Below, piece by piece: positions 9,376 to 19,161 of a stretch of 64,000 nucleotides of DNA. Source of the stretch: JAFDZV01 sp966128725 (GTDB lineage: Bacteria; Bacteroidota; Ignavibacteria; OLB7); NCBI GenBank assembly GCA_966128725.1, contig CBHYLN010000007.1, positions 1 to 64,000 of the forward strand, in the 5' to 3' direction. The notes below the pieces were generated by a model. The model was not told where the DNA came from, made no database searches, and was given only the letters and a program-made list of their open reading frames with translations. Position numbers and translations under genes: made by a program. Numbering within the stretch: the first letter of the stretch is position 1; each line of letters opens with the position of its first letter.

Positions 9376-9412
9376 GGCCGGTTGGCGCATGGTGTGCCCA
9401 GTGCAACCGGCC
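9376..9412 (-). terminator. Hairpin between VWA and barrel genes
   Basis: GGCCGGTTG and CAACCGGCC pair across about 19 bases, just after the VWA gene stop. There is no real T-run on the minus strand, so it may be an attenuating rather than a full terminator. Confidence 0.45.
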
Positions 9413-9454
9413 TTCGCGATGTCGTTCACAGTTCGTCGGTGCTTATTGCGCCGA

Positions 9455-12166
9455 TCAGCGGGCGATCAGGATTCGACGGAAGTACGTGGCACCGGCGTTG
9501 TCGCGCACCACGATGCTGTATGCGCCCGAGGGCGCGCCGGCCATATCCAGCACAAGCTCGTTCCGCCCGGATTCCAATGGGCGATCCGCGATCGTTCGCA
9601 GCATGCGGCCATCGGCAGCGTACACGGCAACGTCGATCGTGGTCTGGTCGGTCGCGTTGATCGGCAGCGTCACGAAGGTGCCGTTGGCGGGTGTCGGCGT
9701 GGCGTCGCCAACACTGATCTTGGCGGCCAGCCCGGGCGTTACAGGCCGGGTGGAGCGGAAACATGTGCTGTCGAACGCGATCATGCCCGCGTTATCCAGC
9801 CGTGTCCGCGGGTTGTTGTCGGCGAAGTTCCCGGCCACAACCTCCACAGTGCTGCCCAGCGAGTCACCGCGCAGCACCATGAACTCCATGCGCGCCAGTT
9901 CGCCGCCGCCCGGTATACGGCTGCCGGTTGAGGTGAACTCAACCGTCGCATACCGTGGCCCGAATGTCACACCCTTGCTTACGCGCACCGTGCTGGAGCC
10001 TGAGGCATTGCCTGGCTGCACCCCGCGCAGGTCAAGCATTGACTTGTTCCAGCGGACGCTGTAGGTAATGCTGTCCACCGAATACGTGGTCAGCGATGTG
10101 TCCACATATACCGGCAGTGTCACAAGCTGACCCGGCAGGCCGATGCGTTCGTCGGTGATCCGGATGTTGGCGGCCGAGTAGGCGGCGCCACGGAGCTGCG
10201 ATACCGTTGTCTGGCCATCGCAGTTGTTGTAGAAGAACGACACCTTGCCGTTGCGCATGCGGATCTGTTCCGGTGTGAAGCATACCGTAAGCGTAACCTG
10301 CCCTCCCTCCTGGATAACAATCGGGAACCGGATGCCCGGTGCCAGCGAGAACTCGTTGGTTGGGGTGCCAATCAAGGTTGAGAACTCGGCGCTGTCGAGC
10401 CGGGCATCACCTTCGCCGGCGTTGGTGATCGTAAGCCCGTGGCAGATGTTTCCGCCAAGGTATACCGAGTCGAACACGACTTCGCTCGAGGAAACCAGGA
10501 ACGGCGAAAGCACCTTGATCTGGAATGGTTCGCGTGTCTTGGCGCCCCGGCTCAGGATATCGGTAATGGCCTCGAACGCCGATTGCAGCGTGCTGCAATC
10601 ATTGTCGGTGGCATCGTAGGCAACGCCGCCCGATGTGGTAGCCAGCGATTGCAGGTAGGCCCGCCCGCCCTTGTTCGGATCCAGTCCGATGCCGATGGTG
10701 AACACACGAATACCGCGTGCGCGGGCTCGCGCGGCCACCTGATTGATCGGGAAGTTGCGTTGATCGTCGGTGTCGGCCTCGCCGTCGGTGATCAGCACGA
10801 TAACGCGGTTGGACAGCGGGCTGGCAGCCAGCACGTCAACCATGTGTTCCACCGCTTCGCCGGTTGGCGTGCCCGCCTGTGGCGTAAGGGCGCTTACCGC
10901 GTTCTGCGCCGTTACGCGCGACACATTGTTGATAAAGGCAAGCGCGAAGATATCGCGGATGATCGATCGGATGCCGAACTGATCGGTTGAATACGTGGTA
11001 ATGGCCAACTGGTCGCGAATGCCGATTGCCGGCAGATACAGCAGCGCACGGCCGATGAAATTGTTCGCCTGGATGATTGCCTGCGCCATGCGCGAGCTGC
11101 GCGTTGCGCCGCAATACATGTCCTGCTTCATGCTGCCGCTTACGTCGATCACCATGCCGAAGGCGATGGAACTGCGCGTGTTGCTGGTGATCTCCAGCGT
11201 ATCACGGTGCATGCCGCGCGTGCGGCTGGTGATGCAGATCTGCAGGTCGCGCGAATCCTGCGGTGCGATGATAAACGGCGTTGGGGGCGGATTCGTGAGC
11301 GTGTAGCCCATGGTCCCCAGCACCCATGCGATGTTCTCGATAATCAGCGGCGCGTTGCCAACGTTCGAGAACGTCATGTATGTACAACGCGAGGAGTCGC
11401 ACGGGATCTGCTCGTTGTTGGCCGGGTTGAACCCGGTTTTGCTGACGCGCAGCACCGCGCCGGTGCCAATCAGATCGGTGACGCCGTTGAACCCAAGCCG
11501 CAGCGTGGTGCTGCAGTTGGCGTCGACATCAACCTGTACCGAGTACACGCCCGTGCTGTCCGGCATGAAGCGTACCGTGATGGTTACCGAATCGCCGGGA
11601 GCGATCGTATCCGGAAGCTGGCTGATCAGCTTGAACGGGGTTGGAATCGTCAGGTTCGACGCGTCCATGATGAACGGCCGTTCCCCCGTGTTTCGGATGA
11701 CCATTGTCCGGTCGGACGTGAACGTTGGATTGGTCTTCGGGAAGTTCAATACACCCGGAACGGCATCCAACACCGGCCCCAAACCCGTGCCCACCAGGCG
11801 GATACGGAGCGTATCAACACCGGTCGCCGTTGTAATCAGCACCGTAACCGAATCGCTGATCGTACCACGCCGGCGAGGCGTGCAACAGATCGGCACGGAT
11901 ACGCGCGAGGATGGATTGATGGTTGCGGGGAGTTTGAAGCTGGAATCCAGCGAGAAGCTGACCCCTTCAAGAAACGTGATGGAGGTCACCTGCGTCGGTG
12001 TCGCGCTGGAGTTGTTGAGCACCACCGAGTCACATACCGTGGAATCGCATGGAACAGGTGGAAAGGTGATCTTTAACGGCTGTGCAACCAGTTTCCCGGC
12101 AAGGGGCACAAGCAACGCGATCAGGGCAGCAAGAACAACAGCAGATCGTAGCCGAATAATCACCAT
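9455..12166 (-). CDS. Large VWA-domain surface protein with T9SS-like tail
   Basis: 903 residues. ATG 12166 is preceded by AGGAG at good spacing and starts a signal peptide (MVIIRLRSAVVLAALIALLV). Residues 30-340 hold repeated HYDIN/DUF1573-like Ig modules (FNNVGNAPLIIENIA, IRNTGERPFIMDASN type). A von Willebrand factor A domain follows, with its complete metal-ion site: DVSGSMKQ, GTPTGEAV and VLITDGEADTDD. A cohesin/dockerin-like sandwich comes next. The last ~85 residues (TPTPANGTFVTLPINA ... GRMLRTIADRPLESGRNELV ... YSIVVRDNAGATYFRRILIAR) have the form of a T9SS type A sorting domain. Likely a cell-surface adhesion or binding protein, anchored or released by T9SS. First gene of the minus-strand envelope group. 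Confidence 0.85.
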   Translation of the reverse strand: MVIIRLRSAVVLAALIALLVPLAGKLVAQPLKITFPPVPCDSTVCDSVVLNNSSATPTQVTSITFLEGVSFSLDSSFKLPATINPSSRVSVPICCTPRRRGTISDSVTVLITTATGVDTLRIRLVGTGLGPVLDAVPGVLNFPKTNPTFTSDRTMVIRNTGERPFIMDASNLTIPTPFKLISQLPDTIAPGDSVTITVRFMPDSTGVYSVQVDVDANCSTTLRLGFNGVTDLIGTGAVLRVSKTGFNPANNEQIPCDSSRCTYMTFSNVGNAPLIIENIAWVLGTMGYTLTNPPPTPFIIAPQDSRDLQICITSRTRGMHRDTLEITSNTRSSIAFGMVIDVSGSMKQDMYCGATRSSRMAQAIIQANNFIGRALLYLPAIGIRDQLAITTYSTDQFGIRSIIRDIFALAFINNVSRVTAQNAVSALTPQAGTPTGEAVEHMVDVLAASPLSNRVIVLITDGEADTDDQRNFPINQVAARARARGIRVFTIGIGLDPNKGGRAYLQSLATTSGGVAYDATDNDCSTLQSAFEAITDILSRGAKTREPFQIKVLSPFLVSSSEVVFDSVYLGGNICHGLTITNAGEGDARLDSAEFSTLIGTPTNEFSLAPGIRFPIVIQEGGQVTLTVCFTPEQIRMRNGKVSFFYNNCDGQTTVSQLRGAAYSAANIRITDERIGLPGQLVTLPVYVDTSLTTYSVDSITYSVRWNKSMLDLRGVQPGNASGSSTVRVSKGVTFGPRYATVEFTSTGSRIPGGGELARMEFMVLRGDSLGSTVEVVAGNFADNNPRTRLDNAGMIAFDSTCFRSTRPVTPGLAAKISVGDATPTPANGTFVTLPINATDQTTIDVAVYAADGRMLRTIADRPLESGRNELVLDMAGAPSGAYSIVVRDNAGATYFRRILIAR

Positions 12167-12764
12167 AAAACCGCTCCTATAAGCGTGACACGCGGACGGG
12201 TCGTTACCGAGAAACGGGGTGAGGGACCCTGTCAACCTCTGAGCAACGGCGCCTGCACTGGGCGAGGGCGCCACGTTCGAAGGGGAAAAGGGAAGGGAAG
12301 ATATCGCCGCGCGCCCTCAATCCCAATACCACGGTTCCGTTTGTGAGACTGCGTTGGTATCGACTGCATAACACTTACGGTACCGGTCATGTCACGTTTT
12401 GTGCCATTGACGCCGGCTGTCCGTTTGCCTTCCGTTCGCAATGCCGTGGCCCCGGCTTGGCGCCCATCTCGCCCACTGTCTTCCCTTCCACGGCGGCAGA
12501 GCCCACGCGGCATCTTCCGCGGGCTTGTCCGTGTCGACGGGCACGTTCGCGGGTACGCCGGCAGGGCGGGAGAACGGGGAAATATCCGGTGGATGTCAGC
12601 CGCGCCCCTGATTGCCGCGGAGCGAGCATGTTGCAGAGTACCGCATTCGATGGCGATATATCGTCGCGCCCCTTAGCGGTAGATCGTCCTGGAGGGTGCG
12701 GAGTAACGCGTAGTGGGACGAAACCCCCATCGGGATGCCGGTCGTATTCGCCGAACCCGGGGTC
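12167..12764. other. Intergenic region upstream of the VWA gene
   Basis: About 600 bases. Reading frames here have shadow-like composition and no family resemblance. It should carry the minus-strand promoter for the VWA gene. A GC hairpin at about 12499-12525 could mark the 3' end of the membrane-protein gene. Nothing else recognised. Confidence 0.45.
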
Positions 12765-13163
12765 TTATGCGCGGAGTCGTGCCCGGGCAAGGCGCCAGTG
12801 GTATGCGATGCCCGGCTCGGCGGGATAGGCGATGGTGCGGTTGGTGTTATCGATGAGCACGGGAACGGTGCTGCGCGGTACAAGCGAAACAAGGCCGGCG
12901 GTGTAGGCGCGCCAATACACCGTGGTTTGATAGCTGCCTCCGTCTGGCTGAAGGATCTCGATTGCAACCGCGACCCCCACGAACCGGCCGGCCGAATCGC
13001 GCCCGTTCATGCCTGCCTCCGACACCGCCAGTATCGTCCCTGTGACCCGTACTGCTCGTGCAAGCCGTTGCCGGCGGACGCGGGCAACAATACCATTGCG
13101 GCAGGCAACCGCGAGCACGCCCGCGATTGCAACTGCCGCAATACATAGCGCCGGATTGTTCAC
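12765..13163 (-). CDS. Small membrane protein (DUF3592-like)
   Basis: 132 residues from GTG 13163, preceded by GAGG and only 16 bases after the stop of the metallopeptidase upstream, which implies translational coupling. One N-terminal membrane segment (NPALCIAAVAIAGVLAVAC) is followed by a basic stretch and a beta-rich domain (ARAVRVTGTILAV, VEILQPDGGSYQTTVYWRA, VPVLIDNTNRTIAYP). That order resembles DUF3592-type proteins, whose function is unknown. The resemblance is by pattern only. The longer frame starting at 13298 overlaps the peptidase and is not used. Confidence 0.6.
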   Translation of the reverse strand: MNNPALCIAAVAIAGVLAVACRNGIVARVRRQRLARAVRVTGTILAVSEAGMNGRDSAGRFVGVAVAIEILQPDGGSYQTTVYWRAYTAGLVSLVPRSTVPVLIDNTNRTIAYPAEPGIAYHWRLARARLRA

Positions 13164-13179
13164 CGTGCCTCGGCGTTTG

Positions 13180-14937
13180 TCATCGTGCAACGGAGACCGT
13201 GGAGATTGCCGTTGCTGCTCCCTGTTCCAGCCGCAGCAGATATGTGCCTGAGGCAAGCCCGTCGCCGGGGAGCGTTGCAACATGTTCGCCCTCGGCAAGC
13301 TGTTCGGCTGCCACCAACGTGCTCACGACACTTCCTTGCAGGTCGAACACCCGAAGCGTGACCGGCCTGGATCCTGTTGTGCGGTAGCGGATCACTGCCG
13401 GGCCCGACGCCGGGTTTGGGGCCACCGACGTAAACGCCAGTCTCTGCGTTCCGGCGGTGGCGTCGTCCACGCCCGTGGTAACGCCTTCAGCCGTCCACCG
13501 AATCGTTTGTGCGTTGAACGAAAGGTTGATCACCACAAGCATGATCTTCGAGTACGCTACATCCTGGCCCAGAACGTTGTCGACATTGTTTGCCAGTGGT
13601 TTGATCTCGGCTATCTGCGTGCCGCGATACAGTATGGCCATCACCGCGTAGGGCTGCCCTGCCTGGAATCGGATTTTCAAGCCACCCGGCGTGCCAAGCG
13701 TATACAGGTTGTAGATGGCGGCGTACTGCTGCACGATGGCCTCGCCGGTGGCGGGGATCTGGTTGGCGTAGGTGTTGGTCACCTTCGCCGCCGAGTTCGA
13801 GAGCGAGCGCCGCCACACGTAATGCGAGTCGGGATAGTTCCGAACCACGTAGCAGGTTGTCCAGAACCCGCGCATCATGCTCTGCCAGTCCTTGGGCAGG
13901 CCAATACCCGCGAACGCATCGGACAATCGGTCAACATCGCCGGATGTGGAGGCCACCAGCTTGGTGACAAACGCCTCACCGTATTGTTCGTACGCATAGC
14001 GCATGAAGCACAGCGCGCGCTGATAGTCGATCTCCAGAAGGTTGCCGTCGCCCGTGCTCCAACGCAGCAGGGCCGTGTTGGTGTTGCTCAGGAAATTGGC
14101 GTTGGTGCGGTCGTAGTATCCGCACAGAGTGCTGGCCAACTCGCTGCAGCCCTCGTTGTAGAAGATCTCGCTGTCGGGGTTGAGATTGAAATGGATCAGG
14201 TGCTGGTACTCGTGCGCGATCGTGCTTAACACGCTGTTCAACGCGGTGGCATTCTGATTGCCAAGCCCCTGGCGGGTGTCGATGTACAGCAGGTTCATCT
14301 TGTTCGAGCCGGGGTTGTCCGTCTGATCCCACGGTGAGAAGTACCCAAGCGTGACCCCGTTGGTCACGTCCTCCTTGATATCGGTCAGCAGGAAATCCTC
14401 CACGTTGGGCGTGACATCATCGAAGCGATTCGCCGGTGGCAGCCCGAACACCGCCTCGTCGTTTTCGATAATCCCCAGCGCCGGATTTCGCGAGGCCGCC
14501 GAGGTCGAGGTGTCCAGCGCGCGTGCCATCGTCGCGATTGTGGCCTTGCGTACAAAGCCGGTATCGCGGAGATCCACCCATATGCGGGCGCGGCGTCCGT
14601 CGAACACCAGCTTCGCGGTCACCTCCTCGAACATGTCGGTAAGCTGATTGCGGACCTGAAAGACGTTGGTTATGTCGTCGGCGACCGAAAGCATCCGGGC
14701 CGCGGCCGGCCGTTTGCTTCGTTCGATCATCCGCCGGTACAGCTCCGGATTCTTCTTGGCGGTATTGTACAGGGCATCGGCCTCGCGGCCATCCCCCATC
14801 TGAATCATGCCGCATGCGCCGCGCCCGGGCGCATGGTTATGCACATCGGGCAGGAAGCGTTGTTGTGCCACCCCGAACTGGGCCGTGGCAATCATGAGCG
14901 CGGTCGCGAGCAATGGCAGTACGCGAAATCCCATCAC
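13180..14937 (-). CDS. Secreted HExxH metallopeptidase with T9SS-like sorting domain (copy A)
   Basis: 585 residues: signal peptide (LPLLATALMIATAQFGVAQQ), a catalytic part with AHEYQHLIHF and the downstream glutamate in FYNEGCSELAS (zinc HExxH plus Glu, as in gluzincins of M30/hyicolysin-like type), then a beta-rich tail. The last ~80 residues (SVAPNPASGPAVIRY, VFDLQGSVVSTLVAAEQLAEGEH, GTYLLRLEQGAATA, ISTVSVAR) match the T9SS type A pattern. Likely exported across the outer membrane to degrade extracellular protein. Closely related in order and motifs to the neighbouring gene ending at 15226 (shared FSPWDQTDNPGSNKMNLLYI), so the pair arose by tandem duplication. Substrate unknown. Confidence 0.85.
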   Translation of the reverse strand: MMGFRVLPLLATALMIATAQFGVAQQRFLPDVHNHAPGRGACGMIQMGDGREADALYNTAKKNPELYRRMIERSKRPAAARMLSVADDITNVFQVRNQLTDMFEEVTAKLVFDGRRARIWVDLRDTGFVRKATIATMARALDTSTSAASRNPALGIIENDEAVFGLPPANRFDDVTPNVEDFLLTDIKEDVTNGVTLGYFSPWDQTDNPGSNKMNLLYIDTRQGLGNQNATALNSVLSTIAHEYQHLIHFNLNPDSEIFYNEGCSELASTLCGYYDRTNANFLSNTNTALLRWSTGDGNLLEIDYQRALCFMRYAYEQYGEAFVTKLVASTSGDVDRLSDAFAGIGLPKDWQSMMRGFWTTCYVVRNYPDSHYVWRRSLSNSAAKVTNTYANQIPATGEAIVQQYAAIYNLYTLGTPGGLKIRFQAGQPYAVMAILYRGTQIAEIKPLANNVDNVLGQDVAYSKIMLVVINLSFNAQTIRWTAEGVTTGVDDATAGTQRLAFTSVAPNPASGPAVIRYRTTGSRPVTLRVFDLQGSVVSTLVAAEQLAEGEHVATLPGDGLASGTYLLRLEQGAATAISTVSVAR

Positions 14938-15163
14938 ATGTCTCCTGATTCTGGTTCCTGGGCCCCCGGGGGCGAATACACCGGCATTACAGATCCCGAA
15001 GGATCAGGCTGGCAGGCTGCCGGCGCACAACGATGCGGAAGATAGGAAGGTACGGGGCAACGGACCTGCGCGCGCATGTGGCCGGCAGCGCGCCCTGGCG
15101 CGCCGGGCCGGTCGCTAGGCCCCCTTAACGGGGAGCGTCGCCAACCATACCCCTTGAAACGTC

Positions 15164-15202
15164 ACAGCCCCTCGGCTCCCGGTTACAGGGAGGAGGGGCT
15201 GT
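15164..15202 (-). terminator. Terminator between the two paralogous peptidases
   Basis: Perfect 10-bp arms ACAGCCCCTC / GAGGGGCTGT, placed 24 bases after the stop of copy B. The paired region continues in part inside (CTCCC / GGGAG). It implies the two paralogs are transcribed separately. Confidence 0.75.
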
Positions 15203-15225
15203 TGTGATAATCCCGTGATCGGCGG

Positions 15226-16974
15226 TTACCGTGCCACTACCAGCGTACGACTGGTGGTGACATTGTTCTGCGTAACACGGACGAAGTACGTGCCGGCCGG
15301 CATGTCGGATGTCTCGAATCCGATATGGTGGGCGCCGGCCTCGAACATGCCGTCGGAGGCAAGCGTGCGCACCAGGGCGCCACGGACATCGTAGATGCGA
15401 ACCGATGCCGTTCCTGCGGTTGCGGTCGTGAAGTCGATCGACGCATGATTGTTCGCAGGGTTGGGCATCAAGCCATTGATCGCAAGCGACCCGGCCAGGC
15501 TGGTGGGATCGTTCACACCAAGCGTGACGCTTGATACATCCCACTTCACCGTCTGGCCGTTGAACGCAAGGTTCGCGACGGCGAACACGATCTTGTCGTA
15601 CGTGGCATACGTGCCGATGGTGTACTCCACGTTGTTGTCAAGCTGCCATACTTCGGCGACGGCCGAACCCTTATACAGGATTGCCATCGTCCGTATCGGC
15701 TGGCCTGCGTGGAAGTTTACCTTCAGCGCGCCGGGCTTGTTGTATACCAGGTAGACCGAGGCGTACTGCTGCACGTTGATGCTTCCGGAATCCGGATACG
15801 GCATGTTGTACGACCCATGGGCCGTAGGCGTTGTGCTGGAAAGCCTGCGCGTGTAGGCGTACGGGGCGTTGAACTTGCCAACGTAGTTGGCCACCACCCA
15901 CGAGCTGAACAGGTCGCGCCAGTCGCGGTTGTCGCCGATCTGCTGCAATGCGTCGCTCACGCGGTCCATTGCGGTTGTCTTTGTGGCGGCAAACGCGGTC
16001 AGGAACTTCTCGCCGCACTGCTCGGTGATGTAATGCACGAACGTCATGGCGCGCTCGTAGTCCAGCAGCACCTTCGTGCCGTCGTTCGAGTTCCAGCCCA
16101 GGAATGGCAGGTTCGTGTTCTTCAGGTAGTTGCTGTTGCTGCGGGTAATGTAGCCGTTCAGGATGCTGGCAACTTCGCTGCATCCCTCGTTGAAGAACAC
16201 CTCGCTCTGGCTGTTGGTGCGATAATGGATCAAATGCTGGAATTCGTGCGCCAGGGTATTGAGCAGCTCGGCGATGTTCGCGGCCGACTGGTTGCCCAGC
16301 CCTTCCACGCAGTCGATGTACAGCAGGTTCATCTTGTTGGAGCCGGGGTTGTCCGTCTGATCCCACGGCGAGAAGTAACCGCCGACAAACGCGCCGATCA
16401 ATCCGTCCTTGATATCGGTCAGGAAGAAGTCCTGAACTTCCGGGGCGGTTTCGTCGAACGCATTGGGCGGAGCCGTGCCGAACACCTGCTCGTCGTTCTC
16501 GATGATGCTGAGCGCGGGATTGCGCGAGTTGCTGGGCGTTACCGAATCCACGCCGCGTGCAAGCGCGTTGATCGTTGTCTGCTTGACCTTCGTCTTGAAT
16601 GCGTTATCCACCCAGATGCGGGCGCGGCGACCCGAGTAGACCAGCGTACCGGTTACCGGATCGTAGTTGCCGGTGACACGGTTGCGCACAACAAATGTGT
16701 TCTCGATGTCGTCGGCAACGCGCTGCACATTGGCATTGGCTGGCCGCTTTGCGCGCTCAAGCAACTGACGGTAGAATGTGGGGTTCGTGCGGGCCGTGTT
16801 CGCCAGCGCCTCACGATCCTTGCCGTCGTTGAAAACGTGGTACCCGCAAACCGGACCACCGGCGGAGAGATGGTCATCGGCCGTAGTGCTTGCCGGCGTC
16901 TGCGCCATCGCAACCGATGTGGCAATTGCCCACAACAGGCCGAATGTTGCAAATCGGTAGAATGATCGGGACAT
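15226..16974 (-). CDS. Secreted HExxH metallopeptidase with T9SS-like sorting domain (copy B)
   Basis: 582 residues from ATG 16974, which places the signal peptide (RFATFGLLWAIATSVAMAQ) directly at the N-terminus; an upstream in-frame ATG at 17013 adds 13 residues. It contains LAHEFQHLIHYRTN, the downstream FFNEGCSEVAS and the shared block GYFSPWDQTDNPGSNK, so it is a paralog of the gene at 13180 in the same order. The C-terminus (LMPNPANNHASIDFTT, VRIYDVRGALVRTLASDG, MPAGTYFVRVTQNNVTTSRT, LVVAR) is a T9SS type A-like sorting domain. Predicted extracellular zinc peptidase. It has its own terminator and a 500-base upstream region. Confidence 0.87.
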   Translation of the reverse strand: MSRSFYRFATFGLLWAIATSVAMAQTPASTTADDHLSAGGPVCGYHVFNDGKDREALANTARTNPTFYRQLLERAKRPANANVQRVADDIENTFVVRNRVTGNYDPVTGTLVYSGRRARIWVDNAFKTKVKQTTINALARGVDSVTPSNSRNPALSIIENDEQVFGTAPPNAFDETAPEVQDFFLTDIKDGLIGAFVGGYFSPWDQTDNPGSNKMNLLYIDCVEGLGNQSAANIAELLNTLAHEFQHLIHYRTNSQSEVFFNEGCSEVASILNGYITRSNSNYLKNTNLPFLGWNSNDGTKVLLDYERAMTFVHYITEQCGEKFLTAFAATKTTAMDRVSDALQQIGDNRDWRDLFSSWVVANYVGKFNAPYAYTRRLSSTTPTAHGSYNMPYPDSGSINVQQYASVYLVYNKPGALKVNFHAGQPIRTMAILYKGSAVAEVWQLDNNVEYTIGTYATYDKIVFAVANLAFNGQTVKWDVSSVTLGVNDPTSLAGSLAINGLMPNPANNHASIDFTTATAGTASVRIYDVRGALVRTLASDGMFEAGAHHIGFETSDMPAGTYFVRVTQNNVTTSRTLVVAR

Positions 16975-17483
16975 AGTCGTACGCTGCTCCAGATTGTATG
17001 TATTCGATGACACGTCCTGCTGGTACTACATCACACTGTGCGGACACTGAGGCCATGCCGGTCCACCAAGCGAACATCGGTTCGTAGGCGCTGCCGATGG
17101 CGCTGCCACTACGGACACATGCTTCTTAATAGAAGGGTCAGTTCGAGCCAGATTGTACGCGCGAAGGCAGGATTACCGGAATGGTTCACGAATGGTGACG
17201 GTTCCGGGAGTGGGTTCGCGTTTGCAAATATCGCTTACGGGGGAGCATCGGCCAACTTATTTTGCGGTCACCGTGCGCATGACCCGCATCCCGGTTGGCG
17301 CGGCGTACCACGGTATTTGCACAACCACGCGGCCCCAGATATCCCCCCTCCGGTCAATTGGGGGGCTGCGGTGCCAACGTTCCGGCTCTCCGATCCATCA
17401 ACATGCAAACCGCAATGGGATCGGTTCGTGTGCCATTCAGGCCCGAACCGTGACACTGCCATGGTTTGACCGAACGAGAGATC
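16975..17483. other. Divergent promoter region
   Basis: 509 bases between peptidase copy B (minus) and the TPR-LuxR regulator (plus). The 9-mer CAGATTGTA occurs twice (near 16991 and 17151). TATTTTGCG around 17258 is one base short of a -7 box for the plus strand. No gene seen. Confidence 0.4.
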
Positions 17484-19148
17484 ATGCCACAGTTCGAGGA
17501 TTTGCAGCGCAGGGTTGCCCGCACGCGTAATGCGAGCGAGAAAATTGCCCTTTTGAACACGCTGAGCCGTGAGACGTATCGCAGTAACCCCCGCCAGGCG
17601 ATTGAGTTCGCCAATCAGGCGTTGCAGCTTACACCTGCCGCCGATAAACAGGCGATGGCGCAAACGCTTTCCACACTTGCCACCTGCCATCTCATCCTGG
17701 CCGATTATCCGGTGGCGCTGTCGCATTCGCTGGCTGCCTATCGAATATTTCAGGATCTGAAGAGCAGCGCCAGCGAGGTTGCGCCGCTGCTGATGAACAT
17801 TGGCTACGCCTACATGCGGCAGGGGAAATATGTGGAGGCGCTCGACGCCTTCCGCAAGGCCCTGGCCGTGCCGGAGGATGAGGACGATCCCGAGCGGCGC
17901 GCGAAAACGCTGAGCGACATCGGCGACGTGTACACCGAAATGGGCGATTACGTGACAGCTTTGGAGTATTTCCACGAAAGCCTCGCGTTCCGCCAGCGAT
18001 CGGGCAACCACAACGATGCCGGCTCGTTGCTCAACAGCATCGCGAACCTGTACTTCAACACGGGCGATTTCGAGAAGGCGTTCGAGTTCTATACAACCGG
18101 GTTGCGCGCCTTTCAGGAGGCCAACGACGCGGCGATGGAGGCCGTTGGGCTGGGCAATATCGGGCTGGTGTATCGTGTTCGCGGCGAATACGATACGGCG
18201 ATCGAATACCAGCAGCAGTCATTGAAGCTGTGCCAGGCCATCGGCAACAAGGAAGGCGAAGCGCGGGCGTACGTCAATCTTGGCGATATCTACGAGCAAA
18301 CCGCGAAGCTGGATACCGCCCTCGAATACCTGGATCGTGCGTCGGAACTGGCAGAAACGATCGGCGATCGCCGTGTGTACGCCGCGGCGCTTGGGACAAT
18401 CGGCGCCATCTACCTGCGCAAGAACCGAACGGCCGATTGTATCGAGGTGATCGAGCGAGCCCTGAGGGTTACCGAGAAGGCAGGCAATCGCCAGATTCTG
18501 TACGAGCTGCACGAGATCCTGTCGCAGGCTTACGAGGCGGCCGGCGATTTCGAGAACGCGTTGAAGCACTACCGGATCTTTACCGCCACGCGCGAGGAGA
18601 TTCAGGGGCAGGCCAAGCAACGTACGATCGACGAAATGCAGATGCGTGTTGAGGTGGAGCGCGCCGAGAAGGAGCGGGAGATCGTGGAGCTCAAGAACCT
18701 GCATCTTGAGATGGAGATCGAGCACAAGACACGCGAGCTTGCCGGATCGGCCCTGCATATCGTGCAGAAGAACGAGCTGCTTTCGCGGCTTACCCGGCGT
18801 ATCGCGCAGATTGAACAGGAAAGCGGGCGAACGCGGACGGAGTTGCTGGCCGATCTGCGGCGCGAAGTGGAAATGAGCCTGGGCGCTCAGGACGAGTGGG
18901 AGGCGATCGAAAATCAGTTCAACGAGATTCACCACGACTTTGTACGGCGCCTTTCGGCGGAGTACTCCGGGCTTACCCCCGCCGAGCTGAAGGTGTGCTC
19001 GATGATAAAGCTGAACCTTGCGACCAAGGAGATTGCCCGGCTGCTCAGCATATCCCATCGAAGCGCCGAAAACCATCGCTATCACATCCGAAGGAAACTG
19101 AACCTGCCGGTCGAGACCAATCTGACCACCTTCCTGGCCACATTCTAG
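17484..19148 (+). CDS. TPR-repeat regulator with C-terminal LuxR-type HTH
   Basis: 554 residues, cytoplasmic. Residues about 15-370 are tetratricopeptide repeats (for example ALSHSLAAYRIFQDL, KYVEALDAFRKALAV, GDYVTALEYFHESLAFRQRSG, GEYDTAIEYQQQSLKLC). A charged coiled coil follows at about 370-440 (DEMQMRVEVERAEKEREIVELK). The end is a GerE/LuxR DNA-binding domain: LTPAELKVCSMIKLNLATKE, RLLSISHRSAENHRYHIRRK. This TPR-coiled coil-HTH plan is common in Bacteroidota regulators, but here no transmembrane or sensor domain is visible, so input probably comes by protein contact. ATG 17484 follows GAGAG; TTG 17466 is less likely. It converges with the DUF1028 gene 13 bases away. Confidence 0.82.
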   Translation: MPQFEDLQRRVARTRNASEKIALLNTLSRETYRSNPRQAIEFANQALQLTPAADKQAMAQTLSTLATCHLILADYPVALSHSLAAYRIFQDLKSSASEVAPLLMNIGYAYMRQGKYVEALDAFRKALAVPEDEDDPERRAKTLSDIGDVYTEMGDYVTALEYFHESLAFRQRSGNHNDAGSLLNSIANLYFNTGDFEKAFEFYTTGLRAFQEANDAAMEAVGLGNIGLVYRVRGEYDTAIEYQQQSLKLCQAIGNKEGEARAYVNLGDIYEQTAKLDTALEYLDRASELAETIGDRRVYAAALGTIGAIYLRKNRTADCIEVIERALRVTEKAGNRQILYELHEILSQAYEAAGDFENALKHYRIFTATREEIQGQAKQRTIDEMQMRVEVERAEKEREIVELKNLHLEMEIEHKTRELAGSALHIVQKNELLSRLTRRIAQIEQESGRTRTELLADLRREVEMSLGAQDEWEAIENQFNEIHHDFVRRLSAEYSGLTPAELKVCSMIKLNLATKEIARLLSISHRSAENHRYHIRRKLNLPVETNLTTFLATF

Positions 19149-19161
19149 GCCAATGCCCTCT

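Noticed and set aside
11207..12182. Two ~290-codon plus-strand frames over the VWA gene
   Set aside because: Both lie opposite the Ig-like repeats of the VWA protein and carry no motif.
12343..12828. 161-codon frame in the intergenic region
   Set aside because: Composition is Arg/Pro/Ser-rich as in GC-rich non-coding frames and it overlaps the end of the membrane-protein gene.
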